Positions 35,150 through 42,230 of a stretch of DNA of 64,000 nucleotides are shown here, in pieces. Every line of letters starts with the position of its first letter. The stretch's first letter is position 1. The notes beneath the pieces were generated by a model. The model saw nothing but the letters and a program-made list of their open reading frames with translations, ran no database searches and was not told where the DNA came from. The position numbers and the translations under genes are program-made. The stretch lies in NCBI RefSeq assembly GCF_004342445.1, contig NZ_SLWW01000007.1:175160-239159 (forward strand), in the 5' to 3' direction. Source of the DNA: Rhodovulum euryhalinum. GTDB taxonomy: Bacteria; Pseudomonadota; Alphaproteobacteria; Rhodobacterales; Rhodobacteraceae.

Positions 35150-36142
35150 ATGGAGAGGGCGAAGCGCCTCTCCAAGGAGGAGCGGAGTCTCATCGCCACC
35201 AAGGCGGCTCAGTCGCGCTGGGCGAAGGTAAAGGACCCCAGTCGCATAGCTGAAGCCGTTTCGGATGGTGTGTTGCAAATCGGTGACGTGGGCCTCGATG
35301 TCTACGTACTCAATGATCGTCGGCGCGTCATCAGCATGAGAGCCATGGGCCGGGCGCTCGGGATGAAGTCTGAGGGTGGCAACATTTTCTCCCGAACAAT
35401 GGCACGGAAGGGGGTAAGATCCGCGCTGAGCCAAAAAGTCATAGATGCAGTCGAAAATCCTATTTATTTTAAGCCATTGAATGGAGATCTGGCATATGGA
35501 TGCGAGGCCGAGATACTGATTGAGGTTTGCGATGCTCTGATTGAGGCTCGGAACGAGGGTAAGTTAGCGTCATCGCAGAGATTTTTGGCAGTCCAGGCTG
35601 AGTTCATCATCCGATCCGCCGCTAAAGTGGGCATCATTTCGCTCGTAGATGAGGCGACCGGCTACCAGGACAAGACGAAAGACGAGTATCGCAAGCTCTT
35701 CGACAAATTCATTCGGGCGGAGTTCCGTCAGTGGGAGCAAGAGTTCCCGGACAAGTTCTTCGACATGATCTACCGCCTGTATGGTCTGAAGCGGCAGAAG
35801 CCCGATTCGACACGACATCCTCAGTTCTTTGGGAAGTTTATCCGCAAGTACGTCTACTACCCCTTGGCAAACAGCAATGGGGCTATCCTCGAAAGGCTCG
35901 AAGAGAAAAACCCGGTCGTCTACGATAACGGTGGCCGACGTCACAAGTTCTTCCAGTACCTGACGGAAGAGATCGGCATGAACGCTTTCCGGCAGCACCT
36001 TTGGCAGGTCGTCGGGATCGGCGAGGCATCTCAAGATAAGAGGCAATTTGATCGCGGCTTCTACCGAGCGTTCCCTGAGGCTGCGCCGCACAAGACGTCA
36101 GATCAGATGGAGTTATTCCCTGATCTTGATCAAAATGCGTGA
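35150..36142 (+). CDS. P63C-domain protein, passenger gene
   Basis: A 330-residue soluble protein. The N-terminus has LSKEERSLIATKAAQSRW, matching the C-terminal motif of the preceding small protein. The body carries the P63C domain (DAVENPIYF...RFLAVQAEFIIRSAAKVGIISLVDEATGYQ, then FDKFIRAEFRQWEQEFPDKFFDMIYRLYGL), and the end has an aromatic-rich KFFQYLTEEIG region. The domain is found in phages and mobile DNA, function unknown. Two starts fit, 35120 and 35150; neither has a strong ribosome site, and 35150 is given because it begins at the conserved part. Base composition is lower in GC than the host. Confidence 0.85.
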   Translation: MERAKRLSKEERSLIATKAAQSRWAKVKDPSRIAEAVSDGVLQIGDVGLDVYVLNDRRRVISMRAMGRALGMKSEGGNIFSRTMARKGVRSALSQKVIDAVENPIYFKPLNGDLAYGCEAEILIEVCDALIEARNEGKLASSQRFLAVQAEFIIRSAAKVGIISLVDEATGYQDKTKDEYRKLFDKFIRAEFRQWEQEFPDKFFDMIYRLYGLKRQKPDSTRHPQFFGKFIRKYVYYPLANSNGAILERLEEKNPVVYDNGGRRHKFFQYLTEEIGMNAFRQHLWQVVGIGEASQDKRQFDRGFYRAFPEAAPHKTSDQMELFPDLDQNA

Positions 36143-36173
36143 CGGTAAGCACTAAGTTTCATATATTAGGAGC

Positions 36174-36293
36174 ATGAACAAGCTGCCCACCCATAAGCGC
36201 GTAATGATCCTGAACATACTGGTTAAAGGCATGTCGATGCGCTCTATCAGCCGAACCCAAGAGGCGCGGTCCATACAGAAAGCGCACTCATAA
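36174..36293 (+). pseudogene. IS1-family transposase N-terminus, truncated
   Basis: A 39-codon frame with an AGGAG ribosome site: MNKLPTHKRVMILNILVKGM then SMRSISRT. This matches the opening of IS1-family transposases (MNKLxxxKRxxILxxLVEGxSMRSISR), the zinc/HTH region that binds the ends. After codon 28 the sequence (QEARSIQKAHS) is unlike the family and runs to a stop 3 bp before the right inverted repeat, so most of the catalytic protein is lost. It marks the parent of the element and suggests an internal deletion or replacement by the passenger genes. Confidence 0.75.
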
Positions 36294-36296
36294 AGA

Positions 36297-36315
36297 TTCA
36301 AACTGAGACACTACC
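36297..36315 (-). repeat. Right terminal inverted repeat
   Basis: TTCAAACTGAGACACTACC, the exact reverse complement of the left end. Read from the minus strand it supplies the last four codons and TGA stop of the dehydrogenase gene. Confidence 0.92.
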
Positions 36316-37350
36316 AAAGCCCAGATGCACCTTGACCGCCCGGGTCCGGTCGCTCGCCAGGCGAAAGGCGGCCTCGGCCTCGTCCAGCGGGCAGGTGCGG
36401 GTGACGATGGGGCGGACGTCGATCCGGCCTGCGCCGATCATCGCGACGGCCTGGGCGAATTCGGTATCGAACCGGTGGGTACCCTGGATCGTGATCTCCT
36501 TGCCGACGACGACATTGACGGGGATCGGCAGATCGCCGGTCACCCCGACCTGCACCAGCCGCCCGCGCGGGCGCAGCGCGGCGATGGCCGAGGCCAGCGC
36601 GGGCGCCGCCGCCGAACATTCGAAGGCCACGTGGAAATGTCCCTTGTCGGCGGCGTAGTCCGCCATCGCGCCGGGCTCGGCCGCGACATTGATGGTGCGG
36701 GTGGCCCCCATCTGCCGGGCGATGTCCAGCGGCAGGTCCTGCAGATCGGTCACCACCACCTCGGCCGCGCCCGCCTCGGCCGCGACGGCGGCGGCCAGCG
36801 CGCCGATGGGCCCCGCGCCGGTCACCAGCACGCGCAGGCCCGACAGTGGCCCGGCCATGTGGTGTGCGTGAAGACAGACCGCCAGCGGCTCGGCGCAGGC
36901 GGCCTCGCTCAGGCTGGTGCCTTCGGCCACCGGTACGCATTGCGCGGCGTCCACCACGATCCGGTCGCGAAACAGGCCCTGCACATGGGGAAAGCGCATG
37001 GCCGAGCCGCTGAACCGCATCTCAAGGCAGTGGATCGGCATCCCCTCGCGGCAATAGGCGCACTGGCCGCAGGGCCGGCTGGGGTTGATCGCGACCCGCG
37101 TGCCCGGGGCAAGGCCGGTGACGCCGGGGCCGGTCTCCAGCACGGTGCCCGCGGCCTCGTGGCCCAGGATGATCGGCTCGCGCACCCGGATCGGGCCGAA
37201 ACCGCCGTCCTGGAAATAATGCAGGTCGCTGCCGCAGATGCCGCCTGCGCCGATGGCGACCAGCGCCTCGCCGGGGCCGGGCGGGGCGACGGGCCGGGTT
37301 TCGATGCGGATATCGCCCTGCCCGTGCAGGATGCAGACGCGGGTGTCCAT
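36298..37350 (-). CDS. Zinc-dependent sugar-acid dehydrogenase (L-idonate/L-gulonate 5-dehydrogenase type)
   Basis: A 350-residue medium-chain dehydrogenase. Catalytic zinc ligands lie in GGICGSDLHYF and ILGHEAAG, the structural zinc site is CGQCAYCREGMPIHC, and the NAD-binding Rossmann motif is VTGAGPIGALAAAV. Length and sequence fit IdnD/L-gulonate 5-dehydrogenase-like enzymes. Its neighbours (TRAP, uxuB, uxuA) suggest oxidation of L-gulonate or L-idonate to a 5-keto acid such as fructuronate. GAGG precedes the ATG at 37350; ATG 37362 overlaps the dctM stop and is the alternative. The last four residues (SVSV) and the stop come from the inserted IS-like element; the pre-insertion end reads GFGPG-stop. 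Confidence 0.88.
   Translation of the reverse strand: MDTRVCILHGQGDIRIETRPVAPPGPGEALVAIGAGGICGSDLHYFQDGGFGPIRVREPIILGHEAAGTVLETGPGVTGLAPGTRVAINPSRPCGQCAYCREGMPIHCLEMRFSGSAMRFPHVQGLFRDRIVVDAAQCVPVAEGTSLSEAACAEPLAVCLHAHHMAGPLSGLRVLVTGAGPIGALAAAVAAEAGAAEVVVTDLQDLPLDIARQMGATRTINVAAEPGAMADYAADKGHFHVAFECSAAAPALASAIAALRPRGRLVQVGVTGDLPIPVNVVVGKEITIQGTHRFDTEFAQAVAMIGAGRIDVRPIVTRTCPLDEAEAAFRLASDRTRAVKVHLGFGSVSV
36316..36323. repeat. Target-site duplication, right copy
   Basis: AAAGCCCA, identical to 34711-34718, placed directly after the right inverted repeat. Confidence 0.85.
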
Positions 37351-37358
37351 CGGATGCC

Positions 37359-38636
37359 TCATTCGATCAGGACGGAGGGAAGCCAGGTCGCGAGCGGCGG
37401 GACATAGGACACCGCCAGCAGCACCAGGATGTTGGTCAGCAGGAAGGGCAGGATCGCCCGGACCACGGGCGCCAGCGGCAGCCGCGCGATGCCCGCGCAG
37501 ACGAAGAGGCAGACGCCCACGGGCGGCGTGGTCAGCCCGATCATCAGGTTCAGCACCGCGAAGGTGGCGAAGTGGACCGGGTCGATCCCCACCGCCTGCG
37601 CCAGCGACAGCAGCGGCACGAACAGGATGATCAGCGCCGCGATGGTTTCCATGAACATGCCCACGAAGAGCAGCAGCAGGTTGATCAGCAGGATCACCAG
37701 GATCCGGTTGTCGGTCAGCGACAGCACCCCGTCCGCGATGGCCTGGGGGATGCGTTCGGACACGAGGATCCAGCCGAAGACGTTGGCGAACCCCACCAGC
37801 GCAAGGATCCCCGCGGCGGACACCGCGCTGTCCACCACGATGCCCGGCACCTTGCGGATGGGCAGTTCGCGGTAGACGAAGGCACCGACGAAGAAGGCAT
37901 AGACGCTGGCGACGACCGCGGTTTCGGTCGGCGTGGCCAGCCCTGACAAGAGGCCGTAGATGATGAGAAACGTCATCGCCAGCGCCCAGACCGCGCCGCC
38001 GAAGGCCCGTGCCACCTCGCCCCCGCCCTGCCAGGGCTGGCGGGGAAAGCCCTTGCGGACCGAGATGACATAGGCCGTCACCATCATCGCCAGCCCCATC
38101 AGGATGCCCGGCACCGCGCCCGCGAGGAACATCTGCCCGACCGAGATGCCGGACAGCGCGCCCACGATGATCATCGGCACCGAGGGCGGGATGATCGGCC
38201 CCACGGTCGATGAGGCCGCCGTCACGGCAGCCGAGAAATCGGCCGGGTAGCCCGCCTTCTTCATGCCGGGGATCATCACGCCGCCGATTGAGGCCGCGTC
38301 CGCCACCGCCGTGCCGGTGATGCCGCCGAACAGCATCGAGGCGGCGATGTTGGTCAGCCCCAGCCCGCCCCGGATCCAGCCGACCAGCGAATTGGCAAAG
38401 CGGATGATGCGCTGGGTGATGCCGCCGCGGTTCATCAGGTTGCCCGCAAGGATGAAACCCGGGATCGACAACAGCACGAAGACATCCATCCCGGCATACA
38501 TCTTCTGCGGCATCACCACCGGCGGGATCCCCGCCAGCAGGAGATAGGCCAGCGACGAGACGCCCAGCGTGATCGCCACCGGGATGCCGACGACCAGCCC
38601 GCCGATGAAGACCGCGAAGAGGACAGCGACATCCAA
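37359..38636 (-). CDS. dctM: TRAP transporter large permease, DctM type
   Basis: A 425-residue protein with about twelve spans. Seen: the DctM landmarks GIPVAITLGVSSLAYLLLAG, LLSIPGFILAGNLMNRGGIT, MLFGGITGTAVADAASIGGVMIPGM and IPPSVPMIIVGALSGISVG. It is the ion-coupled translocating subunit that works with DctQ and the periplasmic DctP. It overlaps the dehydrogenase frame (ATGA with the longer start) and follows dctQ by 3 bp. Confidence 0.95.
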   Translation of the reverse strand: MDVAVLFAVFIGGLVVGIPVAITLGVSSLAYLLLAGIPPVVMPQKMYAGMDVFVLLSIPGFILAGNLMNRGGITQRIIRFANSLVGWIRGGLGLTNIAASMLFGGITGTAVADAASIGGVMIPGMKKAGYPADFSAAVTAASSTVGPIIPPSVPMIIVGALSGISVGQMFLAGAVPGILMGLAMMVTAYVISVRKGFPRQPWQGGGEVARAFGGAVWALAMTFLIIYGLLSGLATPTETAVVASVYAFFVGAFVYRELPIRKVPGIVVDSAVSAAGILALVGFANVFGWILVSERIPQAIADGVLSLTDNRILVILLINLLLLFVGMFMETIAALIILFVPLLSLAQAVGIDPVHFATFAVLNLMIGLTTPPVGVCLFVCAGIARLPLAPVVRAILPFLLTNILVLLAVSYVPPLATWLPSVLIE

Positions 38637-38639
38637 GGC

Positions 38640-39143
38640 CTACTCCTCCTCGGGTTTCTCGGGCTTGCCGGTTTCGGTGCCCGCAAGCATGCCGACGACG
38701 CGCAGCCCGGCAAAGACCGCCAGCAGCGCCAGCATCAGCCAGACCGAGGCGTGGACGGCATCCATCCGCACCCCCAGCGCAGGCGAGGTCTGCATCCTGC
38801 CGATGGCGACATAGCGCCAGGCATGCGGCAGCAGGTAAAGCGCAAGCCCCGCGGTCACCGCCGCCGCCAGCAGGCGCAAGACCCAGGGCGCGCGGCCGGG
38901 CAGCGACTCGCAGATCACGTCGACATTGACCAGATCACCGCTGCGGAACGCCAGCCCCGCCCCGAAAGCCACCATGAAGAGAAGCGCATAGCGGGTCAGT
39001 TCCTCGGTCCAGACCGGGGCGATGCCGGTGAAGCGGCCCAAGACCTGGATCAGTACGGTGCCGATCAACACGGCAAAGGCCAGCCCCGCCCCAAGCCGGG
39101 CCAGCCATGTCAGGATCAGGATCAGGCGTTCGGCGGCTGGCAC
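38640..39143 (-). CDS. dctQ: TRAP transporter small permease, DctQ type
   Basis: A 167-residue protein with four spans. The conserved core WTEELTRYALLFMVAFGAGLAFRSGDLVNVDV is the DctQ signature. The C-terminus is a charged TGKPEKPEEE tail. It pairs with DctM in the membrane. Located between dctP and dctM on the same strand. Confidence 0.93.
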   Translation of the reverse strand: MPAAERLILILTWLARLGAGLAFAVLIGTVLIQVLGRFTGIAPVWTEELTRYALLFMVAFGAGLAFRSGDLVNVDVICESLPGRAPWVLRLLAAAVTAGLALYLLPHAWRYVAIGRMQTSPALGVRMDAVHASVWLMLALLAVFAGLRVVGMLAGTETGKPEKPEEE

Positions 39144-39161
39144 GGCGTGTCCTTGTCACAT

Positions 39162-39200
39162 AGCCGGCCCGGCGCCCCGGGAGTGGCGCCGGGCCGGGCT
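39162..39200 (-). terminator. Hairpin between dctP and dctQ
   Basis: A GC-rich stem of about 14 pairs (39162-39176 with 39185-39200, one bulged G) and an 8-base loop lies 11 bp after the dctP stop. There is no T-run. Such hairpins usually protect the abundant binding-protein mRNA and reduce read-through to the permease genes. Confidence 0.55.
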
Positions 39201-39211
39201 GTCCCGGCAGG

Positions 39212-40183
39212 TTACTGCGCGAACAGCCCTTCCACGATCGGCCGGATCTCGTCGTTGACGTTGGCCAGCACCGCATCCTTGGCCTTGGCCTGGAAGGCGG
39301 CGCCATCGACCTCGACGAAGGTCATGCCCTTTTCCTCGAGAAAGGCGCGGTCGGCGGCGACGCTTTCCTCGAACAGCCCGCGCTCATAGGCCTGGGCCCG
39401 CGCCGCAGCCTCCATCACCGCGGCCTTGTCCTCGTCGGACAGCTTGGCCCAGGTCGTCTCGGCGATGGCGAGATAGATCCAGGACCGCACATGCTCGGTC
39501 AGGTTCACGTGGCTCTGGACCTCGTTGAAACTGGCCGAGCGGATCAGCGCCAGCGGGTTCTCCTGCGCCTCGATGGTGCCGTTCTGCAGCGAGGTGAACA
39601 CCTCGGAGAACGCCATCGGCCCCGGGTTCGCGCCCAGCGCCTTCCACACATCGACGAAGAGCGGCACGTTCGGCACCCGCATCTTCAGCCCGTTCAGGTC
39701 GTCGGGCGAGGTGATCGGGCGGTTCGACGTCAGGTTACGCGGGCCGCGCGCGAAATAGGCGACGGGCCGGATCTGGGCCTTTTCGACGATCTGCGCCTCG
39801 ATCCTGTCGCCGATCTCGCCGCTGGCGACCTCGTCCATGTGCTCGATCGAGCGATAGGCGTAGGGCACCGCCAGAAGCGCGGCCATGGGCGCCCAGTTCT
39901 GCAGGCTCTCGCCGGTGATCGTCATGTCGACGGTGCCAAGCTGCATGCCGTTGATCAGGTCGATCTCCTTGCCGAGGCTTTCGTTCGGGAACACCTCGAC
40001 GGCGATCCGCCCGCCGGTCAGCGCGGCCAGTTCCTCTCCGAACTTCACCGAGGCGAGGTGCCAGGGGTTGTCCTCGTTGGCCAGGTGCCCGAGTTTCAGT
40101 GTGATGTCCTGCGCGTGGACGGGCAGGGCCAGCAGCGCCGCGACGGACGCGGCCAGGGTGGTGGTCTTCCAGGTGAACGTCAT
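39212..40183 (-). CDS. dctP: TRAP transporter solute-binding protein, DctP type
   Basis: A 323-residue periplasmic protein with a Sec signal peptide (TTLAASVAALLALPVHAQ, cut about residue 25). It shows the TRAP binding-protein motifs KLGHLANEDNPWHLASVKF, FPNESLGKEIDLINGMQLGTVD and KMRVPNVPLFVDVWKALGANP with the arginine that grips the carboxylate. The ligand is likely a sugar acid by context. Start at 40183 with GGAGGAG upstream; it overlaps the gntR stop by 4 bp. Confidence 0.94.
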   Translation of the reverse strand: MTFTWKTTTLAASVAALLALPVHAQDITLKLGHLANEDNPWHLASVKFGEELAALTGGRIAVEVFPNESLGKEIDLINGMQLGTVDMTITGESLQNWAPMAALLAVPYAYRSIEHMDEVASGEIGDRIEAQIVEKAQIRPVAYFARGPRNLTSNRPITSPDDLNGLKMRVPNVPLFVDVWKALGANPGPMAFSEVFTSLQNGTIEAQENPLALIRSASFNEVQSHVNLTEHVRSWIYLAIAETTWAKLSDEDKAAVMEAAARAQAYERGLFEESVAADRAFLEEKGMTFVEVDGAAFQAKAKDAVLANVNDEIRPIVEGLFAQ

Positions 40184-40920
40184 GTCTCCACTCCTCCTTG
40201 GATGGGTGCGTTGATCGGCAGGGGCAGGGGCCCGGCCGGCAGGTCGAAGAATTCGGGATTGGCGGCGATCACCTCGGGCAGGTCCCCCAGGATCTCGCGC
40301 AGATGGCCACGCATCGCGGCGTTGGCGCGGGGGATGTCGCCCGACGCGATCGCGTCGACGATGGCGGCGTGCTGGTCGATCAGCTTGGCCATGGGAAACC
40401 GCCCGAAGGACAGGAAACGAACCCGGTCCATCTGCGATTTCAGCCCCTCGACCTGTTTCCACGCGCCGCCCTTGCCCGCGCCCTCGGCCAGCGTCCGGTG
40501 AAAGGCCTCGTCAAGGCGCATGAACCCGGCTGGTTCGGTGGTCTCGCGCTGCCGCGCGATCTGGGCGCGCAACTCGGCGATCAGGGCTGGGTCGGGGGTA
40601 TGGGCGAGTATCGCGACGATATCGGCCTCGATCGCCTCGCGCAGGAAGCGGGCGTCCAGCACCGCGGCATAGGCAATGCGGCTGACGATGGTGCCGCGCT
40701 GGGGAAGGATCGCCAGCAACCCCTGTTCGGCCAGCTTGATGAACGCCTCGCGCACCGGCTGGCGGCTGACATCGCAGGCCCGCGCGATTTCGGCTTCGGA
40801 GATCCGGTTGCCGGGTTTCAGATCGCTGCGGATGATCCGTTCGCGCAGATGGCGGTAGATCTGCGGCGTGATCGGCAATGCCGCATCCAGCCCCCAGCCG
40901 CGCGCATCCTCGGCAAGCAT
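40180..40920 (-). CDS. GntR-family (FadR-type) regulator of the sugar-acid operon
   Basis: A 246-residue regulator: winged helix with RISEAEIARACDVSRQPVREAFIKLAEQGLL and a C-terminal helical FCD domain with metal/ligand-type residues (ARFLREAIEADIV, RLDEAFHRTLAEGAG, DQHAAIVDAIASGD). It should bind the 101-bp divergent region to uxuA and respond to a pathway intermediate. It is the first gene of the leftward operon and overlaps dctP. Confidence 0.9.
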   Translation of the reverse strand: MLAEDARGWGLDAALPITPQIYRHLRERIIRSDLKPGNRISEAEIARACDVSRQPVREAFIKLAEQGLLAILPQRGTIVSRIAYAAVLDARFLREAIEADIVAILAHTPDPALIAELRAQIARQRETTEPAGFMRLDEAFHRTLAEGAGKGGAWKQVEGLKSQMDRVRFLSFGRFPMAKLIDQHAAIVDAIASGDIPRANAAMRGHLREILGDLPEVIAANPEFFDLPAGPLPLPINAPIQGGVET

Positions 40921-40945
40921 GATTCGAGTCCCTCCCGTCGGGGGT

Positions 40946-40967
40946 CTACCATACTGCCATACTAGTA
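40946..40967. promoter_or_regulatory. Candidate GntR operator in the divergent gap
   Basis: The gap between gntR and uxuA contains the palindrome TACTAGTA (40960-40967) and a partly symmetric CTACCATACTGCC...GTAG arrangement starting at 40946. The position in the divergent promoter region suits a FadR/GntR-type site. Not verified by comparison with other genomes. Confidence 0.35.
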
Positions 40968-41021
40968 GACAAACCTTGATCGTGCTAAGAGGGGCTGTTG
41001 GCCGAGGCTTGGGAGAACGAG

Positions 41022-42230
41022 ATGAGACAAACCTGGCGCTGGTTCGGACCGCGGGATCTGGTGCCCATCGACCATGTGGCGCAGGCGGGTGCCGAAGGCA
41101 TCGTGACCGCGCTGCACCATGTGCCGACCGGCGCGGTCTGGACCCCGGACGAGATCGCCCGGCGGCAGGCCGAAGTCGCGGTCATGGCCGACGGCTCGCC
41201 CTCCGGGCTGGCCTGGGACGTGGTCGAAAGCCTGCCGGTGTCCGAGGACATCAAGCGGCAGACGGGCGCGTGGCGCGCGCATCTGGCGGCCTACCGGCAG
41301 AGCCTGGAAAACCTCGCGGCCGCAGGGATCGAGGTGATCTGCTACAACTTCATGCCCGTGCTCGACTGGACGCGCACGGACCTCGCCTGGCGGCTGCCCA
41401 ATGGCGCGACCTGCATGCGCTTCGACCTGGCTGATTTCGCGGCCTTCGACCTGCATATCCTCGCCCGCCCCGGCGCCGCCGAGGACTATGACGCGGCGCT
41501 GCGGGACGAGGCCGCGCGGCGGTTCGCGGCGATGGACGACGACCGCCGCACGCACCTGGCGCGCAACGTGGTCTTTGGCCTGCCCGGCGCGGCCGAGCGG
41601 TTCTCGCTGGAGGACGTGCGGGCGCAACTGGCGCTCTATGACGGGATCGGCCCGGACCGGCTGCGCGCCCATCTGATCGACTTCCTGGCCGAGGTCGCCC
41701 CCACCGCCGAGCGGCTGGGGCTGCGGCTCTGCTGTCACCCCGACGACCCGCCGGTGCCGCTGCTGGGCCTGCCGCGGGTGATGTCGACCGAGGCCGATTT
41801 CCGCGCGGTGACCCGCGCCGTGGACCTGCCCGCGAACGGCATCACGCTGTGTTCCGGCTCGCTGGGCGCGCGGCCCGACAACGACCTGCCGGGGATGATG
41901 GAGCGGCTGGGCGAGCGGGTGCATTTCCTGCACCTGCGCAACGTGAAACGCGAAAGCCCCGATATTCGCGGCTCGTTCCATGAGGCCGAGCATCTGGGCG
42001 GCGATACCGACATGGTGGCGCTGGTCGAGGCGGCCCTGCGCGAAGAGGCGCGGCGCCGCAAGGCGGGCCGCGCCGACTGGTCGATCCCGTTCCGGCCCGA
42101 CCACGGGCAGGACATCCTCGACGACCTGGGCCGCCGGGCGCAGCCGGGCTATCCCTCGATCGGGCGGCTCAAGGGGCTGGCGGAACTGCGCGGCATCATC
42201 GCCGCGCTGGCGCCGCGGGTGATGGCATGA
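41022..42230 (+). CDS. uxuA: Mannonate dehydratase
   Basis: A 402-residue TIM-barrel enzyme. The UxuA signature EVICYNFMPVLDWTRTDL and the metal-site stretches CCHPDDPP, LHLRNVKRE and FHEAEHLGGDTDM are all present. It dehydrates D-mannonate to 2-keto-3-deoxygluconate. ATG at 41022 with GGGAGAACGAG upstream. It overlaps the next gene (ATGA), forming a two-gene unit. Confidence 0.95.
   Translation: MRQTWRWFGPRDLVPIDHVAQAGAEGIVTALHHVPTGAVWTPDEIARRQAEVAVMADGSPSGLAWDVVESLPVSEDIKRQTGAWRAHLAAYRQSLENLAAAGIEVICYNFMPVLDWTRTDLAWRLPNGATCMRFDLADFAAFDLHILARPGAAEDYDAALRDEAARRFAAMDDDRRTHLARNVVFGLPGAAERFSLEDVRAQLALYDGIGPDRLRAHLIDFLAEVAPTAERLGLRLCCHPDDPPVPLLGLPRVMSTEADFRAVTRAVDLPANGITLCSGSLGARPDNDLPGMMERLGERVHFLHLRNVKRESPDIRGSFHEAEHLGGDTDMVALVEAALREEARRRKAGRADWSIPFRPDHGQDILDDLGRRAQPGYPSIGRLKGLAELRGIIAALAPRVMA

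Larger units (their letters stand above)
34719..36315. mobile_element. Non-autonomous IS1-like element carrying two passenger genes
   Basis: A 1597-bp insertion bounded by perfect 19-bp inverted repeats (GGTAGTGTCTCAGTTTGAA at 34719-34737 and its reverse complement at 36297-36315) and an 8-bp direct duplication AAAGCCCA outside. The GGTxxTG ends and the 8-bp duplication fit the IS1 family, and a 39-codon transposase N-terminus near the right end supports this. The inside is visibly AT-richer and differs in codon use from its neighbours. It carries a 78-residue basic protein and a P63C-domain protein instead of a complete transposase, so it must be moved in trans. It sits in the final codons of the dehydrogenase gene. 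Confidence 0.9.
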
